From Dioscorea cayenensis subsp. rotundata (lineage: Eukaryota > Streptophyta > Magnoliopsida > Dioscoreales > Dioscoreaceae): 64,000 nt of DNA. The translations under genes and the position numbers were made by a program. The notes beneath the pieces are model-generated. The model did not search any database, was not told the DNA's origin, and saw only the letters and a list, made by a program, of their open reading frames with translations. The first letter of the stretch is position 1. Each line of letters starts with the position of its first letter. The stretch covers positions 2,949,501 through 3,013,500 of the forward strand of contig NC_052474.1 of NCBI RefSeq assembly GCF_009730915.1, read 5' to 3'. Below, one piece after another: positions 12,397-24,527 of this stretch.

Positions 12397-13684
12397 ATGG
12401 GGACTGGGTTTGATTTTTTGACGAGCACAATGGTGTTCTTAACGACGCCGTGCTCTCTAGCGAAACTTTTGGTCATCGTTGGAGTGCGCATCATGGCGGT
12501 GGTGGCGCTCACGTGGTTGCAGCTTCTGGGATCGGTTATCAACTTCCATGTTGATCTTTGTTGCCGTGTTATTGCTTTGGGTGTTGCTGTGGTGACGCTT
12601 CCTTTCCGGATCTTGACTACTTTGCAACGTGAGAGGGAAGTACGTGTTTGAATGGTGAGCTTTCTTCTGTTTCTTTTTGCTTTGTGATTTCTCTTTGATT
12701 GCATTGTGGGTTTCGTTTTGTTTTTACAGTTGGAGGTGCAAGTGAATGACATGAGAGTTCAGTTGGAGTGCCATGTATGGGAGAACAGGGGACTTGAAGA
12801 GAGATTAGAGAGGGCTATCAGAGAAAGAGAGCTTATTGAGACCTTGTTTGAGGAGATTGAAGAGGCTTATGAGAAAGCTATGGATAGAATTGATGTTCTA
12901 GAGAATCAGGTATGGGGAATTTTTGTTGAAGTACGTATAAGTTCATTTGTATTTGATAGTCTCTGTTGGAACTAGAACATTGTACCACTAATTAATTACC
13001 ATGTATTTGTTACTGAATCATTTAAGGTCAAAAACATTAGCCTGAATTTAGAATAAATCTCTGAATTTTCTTTTCTAACAGTTGCAAAGCTTGAAACAAG
13101 AGAACCTTCGTCTTTGTGAACTACATGGAAAAGTTCTTTCAACTAAAAAAACAGAAGCTGATAGTGATGACAGTTTAAATACATGGAGCACTGGACTCAA
13201 TCAGAAGCAAATGATGCCCAAAGTACATGGTGATCCATTGGGGAATTTAAGTGCCAAAATCAAACACAAAGAAGATGACTTAAATGTAGCTAATCTATGC
13301 CAATTTCCTTCCCAACTAGTTTCAAGAAATACAACCATTGACCATGTCCTGGAGCAGAGGAGGGTTGTGGCAATTCATCGAAGCCTCTTCAGCTCATTGT
13401 TATCACTTATGGTTGGAATAATCATATGGAAAGCTGAAAATCCATGCATGCCACTAGTGGCAGCACTCTTCACTGTGGTTGCTATGTCTCTAAAAAGTGT
13501 GGTTCAGTTCTTCTCAACCATAAGGAACAAGCCTGCTTCTGATGCTGTTGCATTACTAAGTATCAACTTGTTCATACTTGGCATCCTCACCTCACCATCA
13601 CTACCTACTGTTGCTAAAGTTCTGACACCAAAGGCTATCAAGCTTGTTGATATTATGCTCATCTGGTTTGGTTTTTCCTCTTAA
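12397..13684 (+). CDS. Coiled-coil protein with membrane segments, function unknown
   Basis: Three exons, 12397-12639, 12730-12909 and 13082-13684, with GT-AG junctions in phase 0, give about 341 residues. The start MGTGFDF at 12397 follows the GA tract. Exon 1 is hydrophobic (about residues 14-75, two likely membrane passes). Exon 2 is a charged heptad-rich coiled coil rich in E, R and L, extended into the start of exon 3. A polar linker follows, then a C-terminal hydrophobic region (about residues 240-341) with two or three possible passes. I recognise this as a plant-wide family of unknown function but cannot give a reliable name. The G-boxes upstream suggest light or ABA-type regulation, which is inference only. 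Confidence 0.75.
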
Positions 13685-14353
13685 TCCCTGTCATCAGTTT
13701 ATTAACTGTATCATAATCAAACATTAGATCAGCGAGGTTGATGTCCAAAGTCTATATATGTGTATGGATCTAGTTGTGAGTTTGGATTTTCTAGTTAATG
13801 CAAAAGCTTTACTATTTACATCTTTAAATATCTTCCCTGTTTAATTACCCAACTTGCTGAAAACTGAAAAGAAAAAAAGCTCTGTATCAACTTTTACAGA
13901 ATAGAAAGAATCCAACTAGTTCAATGGCTCATTATGAATGTTTGTGGAGGTGCTCATTGAGTTGCTTTTTTTTCTCCACTTGCTGTCCTCAATGTCTCTG
14001 TTTAGACTGTCATTGTCACATTAGTGGCTGGTAAAGTTTCCTAGATATCCTCAAACTTATCCTCAAACTACATTTCTTTCAATAGGCTAAATTTAGCAGC
14101 ATCATGGGACTTACATTATTAACACTAGTTTTGATTAATTAACATAGGGACAACTCCTATGGCTTCTCCATTAATTACATAAGCTTTAGTAAAGAGCCAT
14201 GAAAATAAAGAAGGGGTCCTTCATTGCAGTAGTAGAGGGCAATTGCATTAATGTTGATAATGAGAGCTCATCCAATACTCCCCCACTATCACATCTTAGT
14301 TATACAATCAAGAAAGGTTAACCATGTAAGAAAGTGAGCCATTCCTTTTCTTG
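13685..14353. other. Intergenic, 3' flank
   Basis: Holds the probable 3' untranslated region and terminator of the coiled-coil gene (AT-rich, about 13685-13900). No further coding or repeat signal was recognised before the duplicated LINE tail. Confidence 0.5.
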
Positions 14354-14634
14354 TTTGGATTTTGCCGGATTAGATAAAGGGATTCCATTTGACTCATTAT
14401 TTCCTTTGTTCTTTTAGTTTTAATGCGACTCCCAATAGCATCCCCCCCCGGTTTAAAAAAAATAATAATAGACCACATTCATTAAGATTTGGATTTTGCC
14501 GGATTAGATAAAGGGATTCCATTTGACTCATTATTTCCTTTGTTCTTTTAGTTTTTATGCGACTCCCTAATAGCATTCCCCGAGTTCCCCCGAGTTTAAA
14601 AAAATAATAATAATAATAGACCACATTCATTAAG
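14354..14634. repeat. Tandem duplication of LINE tail plus flank
   Basis: Copy 1 (14354-14487) and copy 2 (14488-14634) both run from TTTGGATTTTGCCGG through GATTCCATTTGACTC and GCGACTCCC to the (TAA)n run and ATAGACCACATTCATTAAG. The TAA run and the sequence after it are the 3' end of the minus-strand LINE, so tail and adjoining flank were duplicated together. The copies differ by small changes, including a C-run length difference. Confidence 0.85.
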
Positions 14635-14747
14635 AAAAATAATTAAGAGATACAACGATCCTTCCACTAGCTGTGGAAACAAAAAGCAAAAGGAAACAAA
14701 ACAGGAGGAACAACGGGTCTTCTCATGACCCACATAGAACAGAAGAG

Positions 14748-17700
14748 CTACTCCTCACCACTAGCCTGACCCACCTCAATCGTGGAAGTGGCCTCCATCC
14801 CCGCAGAATGAGGTCCAGCAAACTCTAAACTACGCCTGATAGAGGAGATAGGATCATCCAACTTCACTCTCAAGCCATCTGGAGCTGCAGAGAACCAAGA
14901 TAACATCAAATGAGCAGTCTTCTTCATGACAACAAGGGGTTTATCATATTTATCAGCAAAAATATAATCATTCCGCGTAAGCCAAATAGACCACACAAAA
15001 ACCTTTAACAACCCAATCGCCAAACCCCCGCACTGCCGGGTCAGTAAGGCGCCTCCAAACTACTCCATGAAAGGCCCATCGACGTGGGAAGATCGTAATG
15101 AGAGGGAACCCGCTGATCAGTGACCAAACTTCCCGGGAGAACTGACACTTTAAGAACAGATGGTCAACCGATTCAGCATCCAAATGACACAAAACACAAG
15201 TGTCTGTCGGCAGTCTATTACATATTCGTTTAGCAAGATTTTCCAGAGAAAGAATCTTGTTTTTCCAAGCAATCCAGTCAAGAATGTTAACCTTCCTTGG
15301 GTAGGGGCCTTTCCAAAACGAGTTTGCAAAGGGGCAACGCAGTCCTCCATCATTCAACAGACAGTAGAAGGATTTGACAGAAAAGAACCCATTAGCCGTC
15401 AGACCCCAAACTTTTAAATCAGTATCACTTCCCGTCACCACGTTTAACCTAGAGCAAAACTGCTTCACCCCGGGGTAATTCGCGAACGGTGTTCTCCCAA
15501 GTAACGACGGCAACTCCCGAACCGTCCCGTTAGGCGAAGGAGACGCAAAGAATTCTTTTGGCCAAGTGTACATCGGCGCAACGCCATTTAACCATCTATC
15601 CTTCCAGGAGAGTGCCGTAGAACCGTCTTTGATCTGAACCGATATACATCCCCTAAAAGCAGGGAGACAACGGGAGACCCCAGACCAAAAGAAAGAGACT
15701 CTCCCATTTGGACCCCTGAACAAGTCCCAAGTAGTAACATTATAGTTAAAGCGAAGGATCTTGGTTCCCCCCAGTGTGAATCAGTCAGGATTTTCCATCT
15801 CCATTTCCCCATCAAGGCCAAGTTAAAGGATGATAGCTCCAAGATACCCCACCCTCCTTGCTCCTTTGCTCGACAGATATTACTCCAAGCCATAAGACGA
15901 CAACCAGGGTGTTCAATGTTAGGACCAGACCAAAGAAAATCTCTTCTAATCCTATCAATTTCTTTGATCACCCACTTAGGTAACCGGTATAGAGACATCC
16001 AATATGTCGGCACCGCCAATAACACCGAATTGACAAGGGTGAGCCGTCCTCCAATAGATATATACGAAGAATTCCAGGAGGACAGACGCCCTTTGACTTT
16101 GGCAATCAAGCTTTCCCAGTCCTGGTTACGAGGTTTTCTACCCGAAACAGGTAAACCAAGATAGGTTACAGGGAGAAGACCCACCTCACAGTTGACCGTT
16201 TTAGCTTCGCTCATTTGAGGAAGTTGGTGCATATTCGTAGTATAAAGGCAAGTTTTGGAAAAGTTAGTTTCCAAGCCGGAAAGCCCTTCAAAAACCAGCA
16301 AAATCAACTTGATCACCCTAAGGTCTTCAGCTCCACCCACAGTCAAAACCAAAAGATCGTCCGCATAGTGCAGGTTGCGGACACAGCCCTGCTCACCCAA
16401 AGGCACCCCAATCAAAATTTTTGAGTTCAATGCATTGTTGAACATAGTGCACAACACATCTAAAACAAGCACAAAAAGCAAGGGCGACAGAGGTTCCCCC
16501 TGTCTCAACCCTCTTTGGTACCTAACATAACCACCAGGGGACCCGCTGATTAAGATAGAAGCTTTCGACGAGCTAAGAATAGAGGATATCCAACGTAACC
16601 AATTAGGTCCAAAATCCCTAACCTTCAGAAGCTCCAACAAGAAGTCCCAATCAACCGAGTCAAAAGCTTTCGCAAAGTCCACCTTGAGAATATGACCCTT
16701 CATTCTTCTTTTGTGTATGCTGAAAATTGTCTCCTCCACCATTGCAATATTATTCAGAATACACCTCTCTTTGAGGAAAGCAGATTGGGCGCGATCCACC
16801 AAGGAGTCCATCACCAAACTAAGCCTGGAAGCTAGAAGTTTACTAAGGATTTTCAAAGAGGAGTTAATAAGGCTTATGGGTCGATAATCCCCCGGATTGG
16901 ACGGACTTAAGACCTTAGGAATAAGAGCAATACAGGCCCAATTAATTCGTTCTAAGTTCGCCGTCCCCGTGTAGAAGTCCTGACAAAGTTGCATGATGTC
17001 ACCTTTGACAATCTCCCAATGGGACTTGAAGAAATGCATAGGAAAGCCATCCGGCCCTGGGGCTTTGTCACTTCCTAAGTCAAAAACTACTTTTTTCACT
17101 TCCTCCTAAGTAAAAGGCCATTCAAGGGAGGATAAGTCCACAAAGGATTTGTTCTTCAGAAGGTTACCGAGATCCACCTTGAAGCGAAAATTCCTTCTCT
17201 TACCAAAGAGATCCCTGAAGTGCTGTTCAAAGACACGACCAATGTCCCTGACATCAGTGAGTGGGCCAGAACCAACATTGATCGACAGGATAAAGTTAAT
17301 GTTTTTCAGCCCATTTGCCACTGCATGAAAATACCTCGTATTTTCATCCCCCTCCTTCAGCCATTGTAACCAGGATCTCTGCTTCCAGTAAACTTCCTCT
17401 TGTCTGCAAATTTCCGCTAAATTCTCCGTAATACCACGCTCCTGGATAATTTCCTCAGGAGTAAGACACCTAGATTCTTTGATGACATCAATCGACTCTA
17501 GATCATGTAACAACACCAGTTTCTGCAGTTTAATAGAACCAAAACTCTCTTTCGACCATCTTCAGAGCTGATCCCTAAGCCAAGCCAATTTCTTGGACAA
17601 TACGAAAGCACCACAACCATGGGGATTGGACCCAGCCCACCATCCGGATACCAGATCGGAGAATCTATCCACCGTCATCCAAACTTTCTCAAAACGGAAC

Positions 17701-18425
17701 AATATAGGTTTAGCACAATGCATCCCCACCTCAAGCCTGATAGGAACATGGTCCGATCCAAGCCTCGGAAGACAGTTTTGGATCAACCTTGGGAAACGAT
17801 CAACACAAGCCCTATTAACAATAAACCTATCCAACTTAACCTAAATAGGATTATCTTGCCCATTAGTCCAGGTAAATCTTCTCCTCATCGCCGGGGGTTT
17901 ATAGAGACAAAGATCGTGCATCAAGGTGTTCGCTTCACGAAGATCTGCTAAGTTCGGGTTTCTGCCCCATTTGTCCTCAGGCGAAAATATGGCATTAAAG
18001 TCTCCATAAATCATCCAAGGCACATCCGGATCACCACTACAACTCCTTAACTCATCCCAGAAAGTGCGTTTGAGATGCTGCACATTCGGGTCATAGACTG
18101 AGGTATACTGCCAAGAGAGGTTGTCCTTCTTAGAATAGAACTCGACTGTTAAAGAGAAAGTGCCTCTGCTAACCACCGTAACCAGGAGGACAACGCTATT
18201 CCATCCAACAATGATGCCCCCTGAAGTCTCCACTGAAGGAAGGAAGATAAATTTATTCAGTCTTGGTCCTCCAATCTCTCTCCACTTCATACCCGAAATA
18301 TCATCTAGTTTGGATTCTTGTAAACAACATACATCCGCAAAAAAAATATTCAAGAAATCCTTAACTAGAAAACGTTTCACAGGTTTACCCAGACCCCTAA
18401 CATTTCAAGATATAATATTCATTAA
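14748..18425 (-). pseudogene. LINE ORF2 remnant: endonuclease, reverse transcriptase, zinc-binding
   Basis: The start begins MNIIS, where a stop replaces the tryptophan of the usual NxxSWNVRG endonuclease motif. The endonuclease domain (18380-17562) shows QESK, YGDFNA and LGSDHVPI. Further in-frame stops fall near 17835, 17560 and 17105. The reverse transcriptase (17516-15588) shows GSDKAPGPDGFP, DFAKAFDSVDWDFL, GLRQGEPLSPLLF and the catalytic YADD at about 16356-16367. A frameshift near 15720 leads to the zf-RVT segment (15723-14968; C-x2-C then H and C in DTCVLCHL and VDHLFLKC). A stop near 15000 precedes the last piece (15023-14748). At least five lesions are visible, yet all domains are present in order, which suggests moderate age. 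Confidence 0.9.
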
Positions 18426-18433
18426 GAAACTAA

Positions 18434-21400
18434 CTAGTTACCGCGGACCTCTACCGAGGTCTCCGCCTGCTCCGAATTGGAGCCAACACGTGTCAAGGCA
18501 CAAGTCTTTTCAACACTAGGGATAAAATCAATACAATCATTCAAATGAGAAGTGGAACCATCAAATGAAATACCACATGCATTACAGTAGCTAGCAATTT
18601 GAATATTGGAACAATCAGAAATAAGAAGGGGCTCCGATGGCGTACCTTCAGAGGCATCATCGCGCGTGACTTTCTTCTTGGTCGATCTAGAAGGCTCTGC
18701 CACGTAACCTGCCTCCTCGGTCCATCTGGATGACGGTCTCTTGGTACGTTCACTCTTCCTAATCCCTTTTGGTGCTTCAATAGTTGGTGACAAACTCCCT
18801 TCCTTCATACCTGGCAATAATTCCTTGATATATTTTTTGAATTCATAAACAGAGTCGTCCGAAGCATACTCTTCTTCATTGTCTTCCGTCTCAGAGGCAT
18901 GTGAATCTCCCACCACCCCCCTGGTGAGAATCCTTGGGAGCTATTAGAGGAGCCAAAACCCAAACATTAGCAAGGAATTGCCACTTAAAGCCCATCGGAG
19001 GAACAGTTGAAGGTTTAACATTACCATCCAAAACATCCACACCCTTCAATAATACCCCAGAATCACCCAAAGAGCTTTGGGCCACCATCCCTCCGCTGTT
19101 CGTTCCACACATATAATTAGAAACGGGCAAGACCTCTTCAATCATCAGGCCACCCTTAGGCCCATCCACAGGTGGCACCTCAGTTGACAAAGGGGGCCCA
19201 GAGCCCGGCCCACAGTCCCTTTTCAAAGAGCTCCTGGAAGAGCCAATATGGCCCCAATCCTCATCTAAGCAAGTGGGTCGGCCCAATTTGGAACCCCAAT
19301 CACATTCCAAGACCGGATCCGAACCAGATCCAAATCCTTTGAAGCAAGTATCTGAGCCCACCTCAGCCCTCAGCCCAATATCCTTCTCCAGCGGGTCCAC
19401 GAAGACTAGAACCGATCTTCCACCGAGTCAGCACCTTTCCCCTTCTGCCGCGTGGAAGGGGGAACCTCGGACTTGTCGAGAGACATGCACGTGCGAATAC
19501 CATCGACCTCGGACGCCAATAAATGCGTGCCAGGTCTAGTGCCATCAATCTCTGTCCCTTCGACCTTGCGAGCCACCCATCTTTCGACAGCGAGCCTCCT
19601 TGGTTCTCTCGACGCCGCTCCATGCCTCAGCTCTCCCCTACGTTTCGGCTCCGTACCTTCCGAAGACCGACCAACGGTCCTTCCCCGCAGATCACTTCGG
19701 CTTGACGGTCCTCGAACGAGCAGCCTTGGCAGGTCCAAAGCCGTCAACCACGTGGGAGCTCCGCTTCACCATGTTCCCCCCATCACGACGGGAGCTACAA
19801 GATCTTCCGGCGTGGGAGCCACGCTCAACCAACGCCGGGCGCTTGTCAGCCTCATTCCGACAATAATCCTGCCGATGCATGGAGGAACCAGACTCTTCCA
19901 ATGTGCATGCTGGTGGACGGATCTCCGTTCCAAGAGAATTAAGACCAACATCAACCTCAGGGAGGGAGTTGCGCTCAACCAGCCCCTCCACCTCCTTCAC
20001 GCTCGGTCCCTCAATGATTCGCGGCCTCATGTCTTTTGAAGAAGACACAAGAATGGCCTTCTACACCGGTTGACTTGGTTCGCTATCGCTACTTCAACAT
20101 ACGAGCTCAAAGTGACCAAGGTCCGCCCTATACCTAGACGTGACCATTTTAAACCGGAACCATAGAACCGAACTGGAACCGAACCGTCAAAAACCGAACC
20201 GGAACCGGCAAAACTGTAACTGTCCAAAAACCGAAACCTGAACCTTCATACAAGGTTCGGTTACGATTTTAGAATTTGAAAACCGTAGAACCGCCGGTTC
20301 AACCGAAGGTTTAAAACGGAGGTTCAAACCGGTGGTTCAACAGCCGGTTCAACCTTCGGTTCACGTTAAATCAAAATATCATTTATTTGAAAATAATACC
20401 TTAAATTTTCTTTTAATATATTATTTTGGATATTGTTTATTTTTTATATTTATATTTAATAGAGCATAATATTATTAAAATTAAATTTTGGATTTATATT
20501 ATTATTAAGAACCAAAATTAAATTAAAAAAAAATTAAACATCATAAATCAAATATAAAAAATAATATCATAATAATTTACTAGTGTTAAGCCAGAAAAAG
20601 ATAAACTTATGTTAAAAATAATATTTGCACCGGCATAGATGTGAACTTGTGATTCTTGTGAACTTGTGATGATTCTTATAATATCTTTGAAATTTGAAAC
20701 TTAACCAAGTATATGAGTATATCGTTACTCAAACTTTAAAAAACAACATTAAATCTAAATTTTAAAATTTATTTATAAATTATCTCATTATGATGATTTT
20801 CCCATTATATTTGAAAGTGCATAATATTATCAAAATTAAATTTTGGATTTATATTAAGAATCATAATTAAATTAAAAAAATAAAATATTATAGAACAAAT
20901 ATAAAATATAATCTCATAATAATTTGTTAGTGTTAGATCCGAGATAATCATTTACCCGACAATTTACCTATTATCTATGTTTATGGTGATTATCTAAACA
21001 TAATACTTTAATTGTGATGATTTTGATAATATGTTTGAAAATTGAAACTTAACTAATTATATTATTAGTTTGTTACTCAAATTTTTAAAACAATAATCTA
21101 AATTTTAAAAATTATTTATAAATTCTCTCATTATTATGATAATTCTATCATTATATTTGACACTTGACAGTGCATAATATTATCAAAATAAAATTTTGAA
21201 TTTATATTAAGAATCATAATTAAATTAAAAATTAAATATTATAAAACAAATATAAAAAATATATGTTATTTATTTCATGATAAATATTATTTTTTCAATC
21301 CATTAAACATTTAAAACTCTTGCTCATTAAATAATCTTTATATTATAAAATGGGACTCACAATTATTTCATACAACTTATTAACATTTATATTTATATAT

Positions 21401-22685
21401 TTCATTAAAACATATTTATTTAATAAAATCTTAAATTGTTTTAATAAAATGAACCGTTGAATTGAACCGTTTGAACCGTCAAACCGGAACCGTTGAACTG
21501 AACCACCAGAACCGGAACCAGAACCGGAACCGAACCGTCATGAACCTTGCCTAGGCGGTTCGGTTCCGGTTCAAAGGTTTTTTAAACCGGAACCGGTGGT
21601 TCAGGAACCGTAACCAGCGGTACCTGAATTGTGGCCATGTCTACCTATACCTCGTCTGCTCTCCCCTATCATCCGTTAAAAGCACCACATATTTTCGCAT
21701 CCCCAAACTGAGCTCAATTTCAAGGGGAAGCACCGTCCCCGGGCGCCTACATACCAGAGCCGAGACAAAGCGTTTATTTGTTTTAAACTCCTGCAACAAC
21801 GCCACCATCTCACCCACCATCTTTAGGATCTCCAATATCACGCTCCAGCATCACCTATGCAAAGGTATGTTCCAAATGCGGACCCAAAGTCCTTCTCCAG
21901 ATGCACGGTTCACTGCCCCCGATCTCCGCCGACCAAGGAGCGAACTTCGCCAAACACATCCCATCCTTTATCTCGAATTTCGCCACGTCGAGTTTGCAAA
22001 CTTCTTTCACATCCGCTAGGCTCGACAAGGGGATGAGGTACATGGTATCATTTAGTGGGGTAAGCGGTCCGGCGAGCGCTCGATTGATAACAGAAGGGAG
22101 CACCTCGTTCAGCCCAGCATCCGTCACATAGCTCGATAATATGGTCAAGACCACCACCATAGCTAATTCCTCTCTAACAGCTGCAATCTCCGGAGTCAGT
22201 CGAAGAGAAAGGATCGCGTGTCCGACTAGCGGAAGACGCGATTCTGACAACCGCGGTAACACGGGAGGCTCCACTCGATTTTCATCCTCCAACTCCGCCG
22301 AGCGCTTGGTTCGAACATGCAATCTTTTCCTCTTTGGACTCCTATGCGGCTCCAGTTTACAACGCGCAACTACGTGCCCAACACCCGAGCATCGTAAACA
22401 GACAACTTGATGTCGGCATTTAGAAGTTTTATGCGTCATCCGGAAGCAACGACCACAAGACTGCTCCCCTGGTGATCGAGGTCGCTTAGTTCCCGTTGAT
22501 GGCTTCTCCTTGATAGTCATCTTGCTCCCCTCACTCTTCGAGCTCCCTAACTCCTCCGAAGACGAGCTGACAACCTCGACGAAAGTCTTATCCTTCTTTG
22601 ACGAGCAACCCTCCACACCCTCCATCACCCTCTGCAGTTTCGCCGGTACCGTTCCACCGCCCCACAGCCCCTCCAGAAGACTCAT
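18434..22685 (-). pseudogene. LINE ORF1 (gag-like) remnant, interrupted by hAT
   Basis: The N-terminal part (22685-21855, starting MSLLEGLWGGG) carries CCHC-type zinc knuckles, CGRCFRMTHKTSKCRH then CLRCSGVGHVVARC, as in ORF1 proteins of plant L1 elements. It continues at 21841-21644 in another frame and is then broken by the hAT insertion (20135-21643). Beyond it, low-complexity and acidic stretches (20048-18434) lead to a C-terminal piece with CNACGISFDGSTSHLNDC, a possible further zinc-binding segment, ending a few bases before ORF2. Several frame changes make it non-functional. Confidence 0.75.
20127..21651. mobile_element. Non-autonomous hAT element with 8-bp TSD, nested in the LINE
   Basis: The element spans 20135-21643 (1,509 bases). 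The flanking 8-mers CCTATACC at 20127-20134 and 21644-21651 are identical, the duplication size of hAT transposons. The ends read TAGACGTGACCA and, inverted, TAGACATGGCCA (10 of 12 match). Both subterminal regions (about 20150-20360 and 21450-21620) are dense in AACCGGAACC/GGTTCAACCG motifs, like the transposase-binding repeats of Ac. The interior is AT-rich and non-coding, with a segment of about 350 bases present three times (starting near 20461, 20816 and 21168). No transposase is encoded. Confidence 0.92.
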
Positions 22686-22716
22686 CGCCCTTGTAGTGAG
22701 TTCCCCAATGACATAA

Positions 22717-23984
22717 GCTATTCTTCACCACTAGTTGTGAGTGTGGGTTTATTGCCCAAATTTCTTATATCCGGCTAAGAGTGTATGAGTTGGATGATTA
22801 ATTCTCGTTCATGTATATCATATCCCATGTATATAATGTTTGTCATTTTTGTAAAAAAAAAATCAAATGCCATGTCTAGAAAAAGACACAAAAATCAAGA
22901 ACAAAAAATAAAAAAATGATAGATAAAACCAATAGAAAACCAATAGAATAGCAGTATGCAATATAAATTAGATTAAACACATTGTTGGCATGGTACCTTT
23001 AAATATTTCCAGATTTGATTGCCATGCCTGCAACACAGCTAGATTTGGCCAGTACAACAAGTTTCAGTATGAAAATAAAATTTAATATTAATGAATGGTT
23101 GTGATATGGGTGCTATTTATTCCTCCTCCATTTGGCACATTATTGAATATGAAATTATGAATCATTGGTATTTTGGTTTACTGATATATAGTTCAACAAC
23201 TTCAATATTGATTCTTTTATGATGGCCAACTCTTTATTAATTTTCTTTTCAAAAAATAAAAATGGGAATGGACCACTGCATTAGATTAGATATTCGTGTG
23301 AGTCGGACCAATGTTTGATGGATGACATCCGTGGAGATAAAGATACAAGCAATAGGATTTCAGGAACACATCTCACTTTGAATTTGGTACTCAAACTTCA
23401 ATTCTCATAATTTCTTCTGCACATACGGAATCAAAATTTGTCCCTTTTTTTCCCAAAAGGGATATTGTATTATTACATACAAATTCAAAATTTATGAAAC
23501 ATAAATCCACTTTTATTACCAAGAGAATTATACAAATATTTACTACACAAATTTCAGGAGTAAATCGACATCTACTGACAGCTTGAGAAGACCTCAGATG
23601 CTAGGAGGTGAATCTCTCCTTTTTAGCTGTCTTTGCTGTGTCATTATTTTTTTATTTTTTTACTATTGTGATTGTTTGCTGATGTTGTATTTTTATTTTA
23701 CTTTTTAGTGATTTTTCTGTTTGTATGTTTTGCTTTTGCTTTCTTTTATATTTATTTATCTGCCTTTTTAATAAATCGATGGTTTATTCACTTTTTTAAA
23801 AAAATTATATGTGTTTTTTTTTTCTAAATTTGTATAAATTTTTTTATACTTTAATATATTTGTACTTTTATTTCATTTTATTTGATAAATATATAAATAT
23901 TATGTACGGAATTTGGTAGCAATAAATCAAAAGTAGTTGGAGTTTTGGGTTGTTGAGGTGTAATTTTGGGTTATATATAAAGGG
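22717..23984. other. Intergenic AT-rich
   Basis: AT-rich with no coding signal. At 22725-22860 the DNA ends in a long A run (about 22850-22861) preceded by non-AT-biased sequence, which could be a truncated retroposon tail, but no domain or target duplication confirms this. Confidence 0.4.
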
Positions 23985-24401
23985 AGTTTGTGACACGTGT
24001 CACAATCGAGCGGGCTGAATGTTAACGGTTGAGATGTAATCAAGATTTGAGGCTCTACGTGTCAATATCTGAACCGTGCGAATGTTTTTCACGAAACAAA
24101 CGGTGGAGATACAATTTTAAGAGTTTATTTATTTATTTTCGTGAGGATGAAGGTGCAATTTTGGACATTTGATGCAGGTTGAAATTCTTAAGCTGGAGGA
24201 CACGTGTTGCGATCTAACAGTCCAAATTTATTATGAAAAGCAGTTGAGTTGTAATTAGTGAAGTGTTTATTTGGTAATTTCCAGGCTCTAGAAGGGTGAT
24301 GTGACACGTGTCTCAATCTTATCCGTCCAAATGTAATATAAATCACCGGCCTCCGGCCACCGCTGCTCAGTCCCAGAGAAATAGTTTAGTGTGTGTGTGT
24401 C

Positions 24402-24443
<42 letters not shown>

Positions 24444-24470
24444 CGAGAGCGTGAGCAATGGAGGAATGGG
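23985..24470 (+). promoter_or_regulatory. MIR168 promoter: four ACGTG modules and a leader microsatellite
   Basis: Four ACGTG-core motifs occur upstream of the hairpin: GACACGTGTC at 23992-24001 and 24303-24312, TACGTGTC at 24056-24063 and ACACGTGT at 24200-24207. Each is followed by a similar tail (a CAATC/GATC block, then GTCCAAAT/GCGAATGT), so a module of about 30 bases is repeated. A TATA-like AATATAAATC lies near 24336-24345. A TG then GA microsatellite (about 24390-24437) probably marks the start of the primary transcript. G-box/ABRE motifs fit the ABA responsiveness reported for Arabidopsis MIR168a. Confidence 0.65.
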
Positions 24471-24527
24471 GATTAGGGTTTCGTTTTGGTAGGCTGATGT
24501 GGTGTTTTAGGGTTTCCGGTGTCGCAG

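Larger units (their letters stand above)
14590..22716 (-). mobile_element. L1-type LINE, degenerate, split by an hAT element
   Basis: Read on the minus strand the element has a gag-like ORF1 with zinc knuckles (22685 leftwards), then an ORF2 with endonuclease, reverse transcriptase and C-terminal zinc-binding domains (18425 to 14748), and a TAT-rich 3' tail near 14600-14620. Without the 1.5-kb hAT insertion it is about 6.6 kb, a full-length plant L1 size. Both frames carry several stops and frameshifts, so it is not autonomous. Its right end is placed just upstream of the ORF1 start; target duplications were not found. Its GC content is well above the flanks. Confidence 0.9.

Noticed and set aside
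19406-20048. Overlapping GC-rich frames on both strands around 19400-20050
   Set aside because: They lie in the decayed LINE ORF1; the plus-strand ones are shadows, and none has its own start context or domain.
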